Below are positions 23,042 to 33,705 of a DNA stretch of 64,000 bases, piece by piece. The notes under the pieces were generated by a model. It was not told the origin of the DNA. It did not search any database and saw only the letters and a program-made list of their open reading frames with translations. Numbering within the stretch: position 1 is the stretch's first letter; the number at the start of each line of letters is the position of its first letter. The DNA comes from Pictodentalium vernedei (lineage: Eukaryota > Mollusca > Scaphopoda > Dentaliida > Dentaliidae). Location of the stretch: NCBI GenBank assembly GCA_031216915.1, contig CM062297.1, forward strand, positions 826,734,786 through 826,798,785. The letters run 5' to 3'. A program made the position numbers and the translations under genes.

Positions 23042-23310
23042 AGTAAAGGGCAGTAACTGTGGAAAAATTTATTGATTGAACTCATTCCTTGTGCACATTT
23101 GTTCCCCCATACAGGTCTTGTCAGCATACGAAAGGAGATCCAAATCCGACCTATGGCATTGAAATTACATTGTAAAATGTTGGTACATACAGACAAACAG
23201 AAGGGAAGAAGGGCCTTAACTCTGGGAAAATTATTGGATGGAACCCGTTCCTTGTGCATTTCCATTCCCCCATGCAGGTCTATCATCATTCCCAAAGGAG
23301 ATCCAAATCC
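23042..23310 (+). repeat. Tandem duplication, ~160-bp unit
   Basis: AAGGGCAGTAACTGTGGAAA..CCTTGTGCACAT and AAGGGCCTTAACTCTGGGAA..CCTTGTGCATTT are two copies of one unit. Each contains CCCCCATACAGGTC/CCCCCATGCAGGTC and GGAGATCCAAATCC. The style matches array monomers of the Helentron-like elements but no termini are seen. Confidence 0.6.
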
Positions 23311-25289
23311 TCATAACCAGGGGCCAAAACGTCTCGGGGGCTGAAACGTCCTGTGTTCAAAATGTCTGGGTTGAAATGACCTGACACCATTTATCTGACC
23401 AGCATATGATGGGTTAAATTAAAATTTTGCTGCCAGTTGACTTTGGAAAATTTGGCTGAAAGAGAGAAAGATAACGTTATTACAATGTGACTTCAAGACT
23501 CAGGTCGCCCAGTCTGAGAGTGAGTCTAAATTTTATTGTGCAGCAGCAAAAGAAAATCTGAAAAATTGAATAAACTATCAATTTTATCAACCGGGAATCA
23601 GCTTTGTATGTTTTGTTCTCAATATACAGTATGGTTTAATTGTTAAAGAAAAGAAGAAGAAAGTCCAACATTGATACAACTTCATTCCAAGTCATTTGTG
23701 TTAACTGCGATGTTGCCTGTTGCACTTGCAGGCAATTAAACTTTCCAGTTTTACAATATTAAATTACAGGGTTCCCATACTTACCAAGTAAAAAATTCCA
23801 GATGTATTCCAGACCCCCCTCTATTTTTTCCATACCCTTTGTAGCCATCAAAGAGTTTTTTTTAACCTCTAGGGTCATCAGATAAATCAACAATATATCT
23901 AACAAAACACTTATATGAACATGCAGTCTGTTGGGGTTTTACCCCACTGGCAGTTCTCTGTTTTACCACCAATGATCACAACAACTAAACCAGAACTATA
24001 ATTCTTTAGTAACAAGTCAACAACTTTTGGTTGTCAAAATAGTATTGTATCTCACAATTTTAAAATTTTACACTTGAGACAAAAAACGGTTTATTTTACT
24101 TACCGTTTAATTTCAAAATAGAGCAATTGGCTGGTAAATAGTATTTTGATTGTTGAAAACATCGATGGCCATTTCATGGGTTACAAATTGCCATGTTTTT
24201 TAAAAAGGAGGGTTTTAATAAAATACGACATTTTAGAAATTAAAACAAAAGTCGCCAAATGATACGACATTTTGAATTAGGATATATGACATTTTGAATC
24301 CTGAAATTGCAAAATCGTTTTCAAATACATTTTTGATACAAAATTGTACCAATGCTCAATGTTCTATCGAGATAGATACGTGATTATGAGTGCAAAACCA
24401 TAGGATTGAGAGTTGTAAGGGACAAACTATAATATTACCTACAAAATGTGATGCAAGATTCAGGAAATGATATTGGATTCTTGTACCTCACGGTTGCCTC
24501 TTCAGATTAAAACTCCCTACATAATTAATGGGTCTTCCTGTCAGCAAACGAGAATGTTATTGCAAGTTAAACCCAAATTTCTTTCATTGCTTTGACAAAA
24601 AACAGTTATGAAGTCGGGTCACACAAAACATGTTAAGTTATCAAAGTAGATTCGTCTGTTGGGGTGGGGGCAAGTTTCACACACAAAAAATATGTTTAGG
24701 AAAATGGTCTAGAGAATTAGTGACAAAACATTTATTGAAATTTAATAACTCAATGAATAAAAATAGATGTGTACCTCACGTGAACCACAAATATTTGCTA
24801 AAAAAGAGGCCAGTGTGCTCTCAAAAGTAAAATGTTTGTGGACAATACAGTCTGTCATGCACATGGAAAAACACAGTGAGAACGGATTCTGTTAAAAACC
24901 CCATTGTCCTAAATAAGTAGCCCTTTTGAATCAAGGGTACCTTCTAAAAAGTATTAAATGACTCACCAAGCCAACACATTTGAGGAAACAAGTAATCATG
25001 CTTACAGCGACCTTATCAAAGTACTGATTCAAAATAATTATTTTAAGCAATACCTCTACCTGACGGTTGTTGCTGTTGAATCATTGAAACCAGCTGATTT
25101 GGGGGTACTTTGTAATCGCCCATTTAGTCCAAAACAAAATGTGAATCTAAATTTATAATTGTGCATCTCTGATGATGCAAATTACTCTTGTTCTTCGTTA
25201 TTAAGTCTGCTTTCAAAAATCACAATAGAAGTCTACAAGCAGAAGATTTGCAGATGTTTGCTGAGATAGTTAAAAAAGGACAAAATAAA
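23311..25289. other. No gene; solo CAGGGTTCCC terminus
   Basis: CAGGGTTCCCATACTTACCA at 23768 resembles the end of the MITE at 15701, without a partner. The remainder is AT-rich with no recognised coding or repeat structure. Confidence 0.45.
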
Positions 25290-26518
25290 TTGTTGGTTTT
25301 GATAAATCAGCTTTGAAGTTCCTTCATGGGATACTTCTTTGGGACTTTGAAAAAGTGCTGAGTCAGCATTTTTTAACACTGTGGGTAACGGGAAAAACAT
25401 TTAAGACTACTTTTCTCCCAAACCACTGCCCCAAAAGCTTTCAAATTTCACGTATAACATCTTTGGAAGATTGTTTCACATGTTTATTGAAATCAATTCC
25501 CTGGGCCCATATTTGGGCTCTCTATGGGACCCCAAATGTTTAAATTAGTGCAGTGTGAGAAATATTCTTTAAAAATCTTCTTCAGATCTACCAATAAGAA
25601 TCTTTTGATATTTGATATGCAGCATCCTTACGGGGGTGACATTCAAATTTGTTCAAGCCAAGTCCCTGGGTTCAAATTTGGGCTCACTGTGGGAGCCCGA
25701 AGTATAACTTAGTTCAAAATGAGAAATTTTCTTAAAAAATATTCTTCTTCAGATCCAGAGGTCAGAATGTTTTGATATTTGGTACGTAGCATCCTTAGGG
25801 GGGTGAGATTCGAGTTTGTTCAAGCCATGTCCCTAGGTCCACATTTGGCCTCACTGTGGGAGCTCAAATTGTAACTTGGTTCAAAATGAGGAATTTTCTT
25901 AAAAAATCTTCTTCTTCAGATCCAGCAGTCGGAATGTTTTGATATTTGGTGTGCGGCATCCTCAGAGGGGTGTGATTCAAGTTTGTTCAAGCCAAGTCCC
26001 TGGGTTGATATTTGGGCTCCCTGTGGGAGCCCTAATTATAACTTCGTTCAATATGAGGAATTTTTCTTTAAAAATCTTCTCCTTCAGATTCAGCAGTCGA
26101 AATGTTTTGATATTTGGCATGCAGCATCCATAGTGGGGTGGTTCAAGCCATGTCCCTAGGTTCATATTTGGGCTCACTGTGGGAGCTGAAATTGTAACTT
26201 AGTTCAGAATGAGGAACATTCTTTAAAAATCTTCTTCAGATCTGCCAAAAAGAATCTTTTGATATTTGGTATGCAGCATCCTTAGGGGGTGAGATTTAAG
26301 ATTGTTGAAGCCAAGTCCCTGGGTTCATATTTAGGCTGAAAATTTGGGGTTCCGTTCCGGACTTGGAAATTTTGGACCAAAATCCGAAAAAATTTGTTTT
26401 GTCTTTTTATGCGATTCGGTCAATTTTAAGACAAACATTTTTTTTTTTTTTACACTGAAAATTTGGGGGCCGGGTGGGACTTGGAAAATTTTGCTCTAAA
26501 ATCTCGAAAATAGTTTTT

Positions 26519-29500
26519 AGCTTAACTTGACATAGTCAAGATAAGCTATTGCCATCACGCGTGCGGAAGTCTGTTAGTCTGTGAGTCTGTGACGTCTGTT
26601 CACATTTTCCTTTAGCACGGGCTACACCCTGCAGTTCTTGTCTGATCGTCACGAAATTTCATATGCAGGTTTGAGGTCATGTCTAGATGAGAACGTCCCC
26701 TTTTGGTCGCAATCGGGCAACCGGTATGGCTGCCCAAGCCCAAAACCCGAAAACCATTAGCACAGTCTACAGGTCGTATTTATGAAGGGATTTCATTGTA
26801 ACTTGGTAGGATGCCTATGTATAATGCCTAGATGAGAACGTCCCCTTTTGGGCTTGATCTATCAACCATTATGGCTGCCCAAGCCCGAAACCCAAAACTT
26901 TTTAGCACAGACTGCAGGTCATGTTTAATGTGGAGGGATTTCATTGTAACTTGGTAGGATGACTCCTTATGATGTCTAGAAGAGAATTTCCCCATTTGGG
27001 CATGATCTGCCAACCGTGACGACTGCCCGAGCCCAAAACCCGAAAACCTTTAGCACAGTCTACAGGTCATATTTATTGATGAATTTCATTGTAACTTGAT
27101 GGGTTGACTTCATACAATGTCTAGATGAGAAAGTCCCCTTTTGGACGTGATTGGGCAACTGTGACGGCTACAGGGGCCCGAAGCCCAAAAACCATTAGCA
27201 CAGTCTAGAGGTCATATTTATGAAGGGATTTCATTGTAACTTGGTAGGATGACTCCAAATAATGTCTAGATGAGAACGTCCCATTTTGATCGCGATGATG
27301 CACCCGAGCCCAAAAACCTTTAGCATAGGCAAAAGGTCATATTTATGGAAGGATTTCATTGTAACCTGTTAGGTTGACTCCATATAATGCCTAGATGATG
27401 ACATCCCCTTTTGGTCGTGATTGGTCAGTTGTGATGGCTACAAGTGCCCTAAGCCCAAAAACCTTGAGCACAGTCCACAGGTCATATTTATGAGGGGATT
27501 TCAATATAACTTGTTAGGATGACTCCAAATAATGTCTAGATGAAAACATCCCATTTTGATCGCGATCATTCAGCCTGTATGGGTGCCCGAGCCCAAAAAC
27601 CTTTAGCATAGGTAAAAGGTCATATTTATTGAAGGATTTCATTGTAGCCTATTAGGTTGACTCCATATAATGCCTAGATGATGACATCCCCTTTTTGTCG
27701 TGATTGGTCAGCTGTGATGGCTACAAGTGCCCAAAGCCCGAAAACCTTGAGCACAGTCTACAGGTCATATTTATGAAGGTATTTCATTATAACTTCATAG
27801 GATCACTCCAGATGATGCCCAAATGAGATTGTCCCCTTTGGTTGTGATCATTCAACCATTATGGCTGCCCGAGCCCAAAGCCCGAAAACCTTTAGCACAG
27901 TCTACAGGTCATATTTATGAAGGGATTGCATTGTAACTTGGTAGGTTGACTTTCTGTAATGTCTAGATGAGAACGTCCCCTTTTGCACATGATTGGGCAA
28001 CTTTGACGGCTAAAGGTGCCCGAAGCCCAAAAACCTTTAGCACATTCTACAGGTCATATTTATGAAGGGATTTCATTGTAACTTGGTAGGATGACTCCAA
28101 ATAATGTCTAGATGAGAACGTCCCATTTTGGTCATGATCATTCAGCCTTGATGGGTGCCCGAGCCCAAAAACCTTTAGCATAGGCAAAAGGTTATATTTA
28201 TAGAAGGATTTCATTGTAACCTGTTAGGTTGACTCCATATAATGCCTAGATGATGACATCCCCTTTTGGTCGTGATTGGTCAACTGTGATGGCTACAGGT
28301 GCCCAAAGCCCGAAAACCTTGAGCACAGTCCACAGGTCATATTTATGAAGGGATTTCATTGTAACTTCTCAGGATCACTCCAGATGATGCACAGATGAGA
28401 TTGTCCCCTTTGGTTGCGATCATTCAACCATGATGGCTGCCCAAGCCCAAAGCCCGAAAACCTTTAGCACAGTCTACAGGTCATATTTATGAAGGGATTT
28501 CATTGTAACTTGGTAGATTGACTGTAATGTCTGTATGAGAATGTCCCATTTTGATCACGATCATTCAGCCTTGATGGGTGCCCGAGCCCAAAAACCTTTA
28601 GCATAGGTAAAAGGTCATATTTATGGAAGGATTTCATTGTAACCTATTAGGTTGACTCCATATAATGCCTAGATGATGACATCCCCTTTTGGTCGTGATT
28701 GGTCAGCTGTGATGGATACAAGTGCCCGAAGCCCGAAAACCGTGAGCACAGTCTACAGGTCATATTTATGAAGGAATTTCATTGTAACTTTGTAGGATCA
28801 CTCCAGATGATGCCCAGATGAGATTGTCCCCTTTGGTTGCGATCATTCAACCATTATGGCTGCCCGAGCCTGAAAACCTTAAGCACAGTCTACATGTCAT
28901 ATTTATGAAGGGATTTCATTGTAACTTGATAGGTTGACTTCATATAATGTCTAGATGAGAACGTCCCCTTTTGGACACGATTGGGCAACTGTTACGGCTT
29001 CAGGTGCCCAAAGCCCGAAAACCTTTAGCACAGTCTACAGGTCATATTTATTAAGGGATTTCATTGTAACTTGGTAGGATGACTCCAAATAATGTCTAGA
29101 TGAGAACGTCCCCTTTTGGTCGCGATCATTCAGCCTTGATGGCTGCCCGAAACCAGAACCCCAAAACCTTTAGCATAGTCTATTGGTCATATTTATGGAA
29201 GGACTTCATTGTTACCCGTAAGTTTGACTCCATATAATGCCTAGATGATGACATCCCCTTTTGGTTGTGATATTTATGAAGGGATTTCATTGTAACTTTG
29301 TAGGATCACTCCAGATGATGCCCAGATGAGAATGTCCCCTTTTGGTTGCGATCATTCAACCATGATGGCTGCCAGAGCCCAAAGCCCAAAAACCTTTAGC
29401 ACAGTCTACAGGTCATATTTATTAAGGGATTTCATTGTAACTTGGTAGGTTGACTTCATACAATGTCTAGATGAGAACGTCCCATTTTGATATATATATA

Positions 29501-29844
29501 TATATATATATATATTTATGAAGGGATTCATTGTAACTTGATAGGATGACTCGTTTTGGAATAATTTTACTGTAACTTGGTAACTTTTGTTGATATACGT
29601 TAACTGTGAGGGCCACATACATTAACTGTGAGGTCATATTAACCCACCCCTCAGCTCTTTAGTACAGTGTACACCTCATATTTTTTTTTATCATAAACAT
29701 AGCATACAGGGAACAGAAATGAACATATTCCCAATTATCACAATTCTTGTCTTATTTCATAATCCTTTCATAAACATTGAACATTATCCTTTTCATCAAT
29801 CACAACACACAAGTTAAGCTATAGTGTCATTGACACTTTCATTT
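26519..29844 (+). mobile_element. Helentron-like element, family B, full length (copy B3)
   Basis: The 5' end AGCTTAACTTG (26519-26529) folds with GTCAAGATAAGCTA just downstream. A GTCTGT-rich stretch follows. The 3' end has CAAGTTAAGCT (29810-29820), the exact inverse of the 5' end, then hairpin AGTGTCATTGACACT (29823-29837) and TTCATTT. In between are about 20 monomers and a ~400-base 3' subterminal region shared with B2. The target is a T tract (GTTTTT before, GGTTTTTT after). No coding sequence. Confidence 0.75.
26690..29490 (+). repeat. ~143-bp tandem array, about 20 units
   Basis: Units share CTAGATGAGAACGTCCCCTT, GATGGCTGCCCGAGCCC, CCTTTAGCACAGTCTACAGG, TCATATTTATGAAGGGATTT and CATTGTAACTTGGTAGG. 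Variant units (CCTAGATGATGACATCCCC; AGCATAGGCAAAAGG) recur at multiples of the monomer length (2 to 4 units), which indicates higher-order amplification. The array ends in a (TA)n run at 29491-29515. Confidence 0.9.
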
Positions 29845-30810
29845 GGTTTTTTATGCATTTTGGTCAATTTAAAGAAGAAAAAAAAAATTTTAGGCTGAAA
29901 ATATTTTGTTCGGTCCTTCGAAAATTTCCGAACAAAAATAAAAAAAAAATCTGTTTTTTATGCCTTTATCTCAATTTTGGAAAGTAAAAGTGCAGGAACT
30001 GAAAATAGAAGGAAAATCCTGTGTTTTGTGTGGGCACAACTGCTTCATCTGGTTGGTATATGCTTTTCTTAGGAGAGGCGTGTGCAGCTTATTCAAGTCA
30101 AGTCCCTGGTTTGATATTTAGACTACCATGTCATGTGATCATTCTCAGGACCCCTGGGGCCTCTTTTTTATTAGCTCACCTGACTTTCAGTCAGGAGAGC
30201 TATAGTGATCACTCACCGTCTGTCGTCCGTGAACATGGAGTTTGCATCTTCTCCTCCCAAACCGCTGAACCAATGTAATTGATATTTGAGATAATAGTTT
30301 GTTATGACATCGCAATTAGATTTTGTTCAAATAAGTTGCCACGCCCAAAAAGTGTGCTTAAATCTTTAAAAATCTTCTTCTCATGAACCAGCAAAAAAAT
30401 CTTCTTCTCATGAACCAGCAGTAGAAGAGACGTTATAATTGCTGTGCAGCTTCCTTTTGAGGTGTAGTCTCAGATTTGTTCAAGAGAAGTTCGAGGAGCT
30501 ATATTGGCCTTCGTTATGGGAGGGGCAAGAATTTTCACCCTGCCCAAAATTTCTATTTTCCAAACCGCGAGGCAGATTTGAACCAGATTTGATATGAGGG
30601 ATTATTGGGTCACAAGTACTTGATTTATGGCAAAAACATTTTTTCCCGTAGCCCCATGGGAACTGCAGGATCTAAAAATAGAAAAAAATTAAAACGTCCA
30701 GATCTCCAAAACTGCACGGTACTGAGAATTCTTATTTGGTGTGAAGCTTCCTTAGGACTGTGGGAGCTCGAATTGTAACTTAGTTCAAAATGAGGAATTT
30801 CTTATCAACC

Positions 30811-31059
30811 TACTCACAATTGTTTACTACAGGCTTGCACTACAGTGGAAGTCCCTAACTCGGATAAAATACTCTCTATTTTTGTCTTTCCCAAGCAAGT
30901 TGGGAAAGAAAAGTGGTGCAAAAGCACCAATAAAAATAAGCCAAAACTGGGTCGAGTGCAACCGGCGCAGACCCAGTACGGGACGCTCTCTCCCAAGTAC
31001 AACTCCACGACTTCCGTTGCCAGTGCGCATATACCGTCTCTAAAGACTCATTCTTTTTA
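30811..31059 (+). repeat. DIRS left inverted terminal repeat
   Basis: Runs from CACAATTGTTTACTACAGGC to AAAGACTCATTCTTTTT and is mirrored at 37061-37305. It contains CTCTCTCCCAAGTACAACTC, where promoter elements would be expected, but no motif is certain. Confidence 0.9.
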
Positions 31060-31501
31060 AAATCCGCTTCGTGTCGAGATGTTTTTGCACGCTTATCAGT
31101 GTTCCACCAGCTCGATGTTTGATGATTCCTGATTCATTATACCACAGTGTATCCTTTGTATTCTTAGGAACAGTGTTTTATATTCTCTTTTTTCTATTAT
31201 ATGTCCATAATGTATATTTATGTGCTCTCTCTCGGGTCGCGCGCGATTTTCGCGGGCCACGCGGTTCGGACTTAGATTTTCACAATTATTGTTCATGCTT
31301 TTTTTGCAAATTTTTCTAATTGTGTTAGAGTTAGGTGTCAGTGGGGTACCACTCCTACAGTGTTTCTTCTTTCTGTTGAGAGTAGTCTTCCTGTTGGATG
31401 GTTCCCGGTCGACCGTCTGGGGTCTTTGTTTCTGTCACCTTTCTCTCTTTGGGGGTGTTCTGTTTTCTGATCTCACCTTCTCTGCTCCTCTCACCTCTTT
31501 C
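31060..31501 (+). other. DIRS 5' leader
   Basis: Non-coding leader between the left terminal repeat and the probable Gag start. The open frame extends upstream to 31220, but that part is hydrophobic and unlike Gag, so the start is taken further down. Confidence 0.6.
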
Positions 31502-33705
31502 ATGCCTAGGACAATTCCTTGTGGGCAGTGTCTGCTGCCTAAGCATGTGGACGATGTACATTCGTCGTGTTCCTCCTGTAATGGGTGTTCGGCCGAGCGG
31601 CCGTGTGGTGTCTGTGGAACATGGTCTTCCACCTTTTGGGCGTCAGTAAATCGTGTCGTTCGTTCTCGTGGCCGTGCCTCCCGCTCCCGCGGGAAAGGAG
31701 AACGTGGTCGTTCAGGGCCTCCCGAGCCGACTTTGTCTGGTGAGAGTTATTCCTCCTCCGTGGGGGATGTGCAGTCTTTTCCTGTGGTGGATACTGCGGG
31801 AGCCGTTGAGTGTTCTGGTGTAGAGATGCCTGGTTCCGGGACTACGGTCCCCCTCCAGTCGACATCTGAGGCTGTCACTAGGGTTGTGACTCCTCCTTCG
31901 GAGCCGAGCCGGTGTGCTCTCTCCACTATTTCACCAGCCTCAACGACTCTCGACGTATCTACTACTGCTGCTGGTTCGTCTGCTTCATTGTCTGTTTCAG
32001 CCGGCCTCGGCTTTTCGCTGCAGGGGACTGCAGAACTGTCCGATACTGTAGACGTGGGATATCGACCCCAGCCTTCCCTGACTTCAACTCGGCGAAGTCG
32101 GAAGGGGCTGCCGGCCGAGCCCATCGCTGTGGTCTCGTCGCCGTCGAGTACCACAGTTGTGTCTTTGGATTCGGATGTTCGTAGTGGAAACACTATGAAC
32201 TCCGAGGCGTTTCCGTCCACTCACTCTGGTCACACGACCAGTTTTGGGGGACCAACGCTTTTTGTGCAGCCTGGACCTTCTGCCCCGCAGAGGTCCGCGG
32301 TGACTCTCATGAGTTCTCGCAATATTGATCCTCGGGGTGCATCGTACCCCTATACACGTCTGCCTTCAGATGTTTCGGCTGCCGCCCGTCGTCCCGCGTC
32401 GGGTGTTTTGGAGGATCGTGACCCTTCGCTGGTTAAGAGGGTCAGAGGTGAAGCCACTTTGCCGGTTCGCTCCCCTGTCGCACCGGTCGGTACAGGCAGT
32501 GAGCTGAGGGAGGCCCTCTCCTTACTCACTCAGGTTCTCTCAAAGAGCCTTCCTGTTGCTTCCAGCGAGGCTATGGGTGGTTTCCAGACGCCTCCTATGG
32601 CGCCGCCTCCCGGGATGGAAACAGGCCGGTTTCCGATTCCTCTGGTGTCCCGACACCATGGGAGGCATCGGCTGGTTTGCCCACGATGGGCTATGTGTCT
32701 TTCGACTCTGGGGAGGAGTCCGACATGCTTGAGGTCGAGGGCCAGCAGTCTTCGGACTTGGGGGCGGCTCTTGACTTTGTGTTTGGGTTTCTGCCTGAGC
32801 TCAAACCTGCTAACCAGCCGACAGTGTCAGCCTGGCCGCGATCATCGGTCGCGCGCCAACAGCCTATGGAGCAACCTGCTTCTGGGCGCCTTCGACCATG
32901 CCAGTCGGTACAGGTGGTTGAGGCTTTTTCAGCATTGGATGCCAAGCTGAATTCCAAGGCTTTGAAGACTTCGTTCTTCACCAGGGTTGACACCTTTTTG
33001 CCTCCTGTGCGTTATCGTTCCTACGATTCCGCCAATCCGTCAGTCTGCCAGACTTTGACGGTTCTGGATCAGGACTCCACTTCCCTCGGGCTTTCCAAGC
33101 CCAAGTCTGCCGTCATTCCAATGACGACTCTGGAGTCCACGTTGGGCTTATCTAGGGAGATGCTTGGCATGCTTTGTCTCTCAGATCACATCGTCTCAGC
33201 TTTGGCTGCTTATCTGCCTCCAGATAAGTTTGACGAGGTACAGGCTCCTTTGCGTGTGCTGTCCAAGGTGCTTATGCACCTTACTCACACGCATGCCTGT
33301 AACACGGCCAATTTGGAATTAGTTCGAAGGGACGCTGTGCTGGACACAGCACGATCCCTTCCCGAGGAGCAGCGTGCTACTCTTCGATCTGCTTCTTTGG
33401 CAGGTCCGCAACTTTTCCATGGTTCCGTGTCGACGGTCCGGGATGACGTCCTATGTCATTCCAAAGATCAGCTGCTGTTTCGTCAGCTTGATCAGCCTTC
33501 TCGGGGAGGCAAGGGCCGTTCCAAGCCTAACAAGTACCCTTCTGCTTCCTCTGTGAAGCAAAAGGCTGGTCCTTCTGCCGCCGCCTCTACTTCTTACTCA
33601 CGGGGTAAAGGTAGGGGTCGGCAGAATCGAGGGAAGTCTCAGGATTCTTCATTTAGCAGAGGAGGTGGTTTCTCCTCTCGCGGGCCTCGTCGGGGCTCGA
33701 AATGA
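31502..33705 (+). pseudogene. DIRS Gag-like protein, one frameshift
   Basis: Probable structural protein that packages the element's RNA. The likely start is ATG at 31502, MPRTIPCGQCLLPKHVDD. This leads a Cys/His cluster (C-x2-C, two His, CSSCNGC, CGVC) typical of DIRS ORF1 N-termini. A long Ser/Thr/Pro-rich middle follows. From about 32580 the sensible frame moves by one (VPTPWEASAGLPTMGYVSFD and on). It continues through a helical region (VVEAFSALDAKL, LREMLGML-like) to a basic GRGRQNRGKS and RGPRRGSK tail that stops at 33705. The shift lies between about 32520 and 32600. It could be mutation or programmed; no obvious slippery site was seen. Confidence 0.75.

Larger units (their letters stand above)
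25290..30167 (+). mobile_element. Family A element, 5'-truncated, containing a nested B element (copy A3)
   Basis: The sequence begins within the A 5' region, about 65 bases before the MARE-like palindrome (TGCTGAGTCAGCA at 25356-25368). It passes through type-2 ~170-base monomers (25560-26330) and enters a second tandem unit (~110 bases, CTGAAAATTTGGGG and GGACCAAAATCC). This is split by the B3 element (26519-29844) and resumes at 29845. The 3' end has a hairpin AGGACCCCTGGGGCCT (30147-30162). Six bases later the next A element starts. Confidence 0.7.

Noticed and set aside
30845-31060. A ~70-codon protein found at both DIRS ends
   Set aside because: It is the terminal repeat read in the same relative orientation; similarity reflects repeat identity, not a gene.
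31220-31501. N-terminal extension of DIRS Gag
   Set aside because: Hydrophobic, unlike Gag; the Cys/His cluster follows directly after the ATG at 31502.
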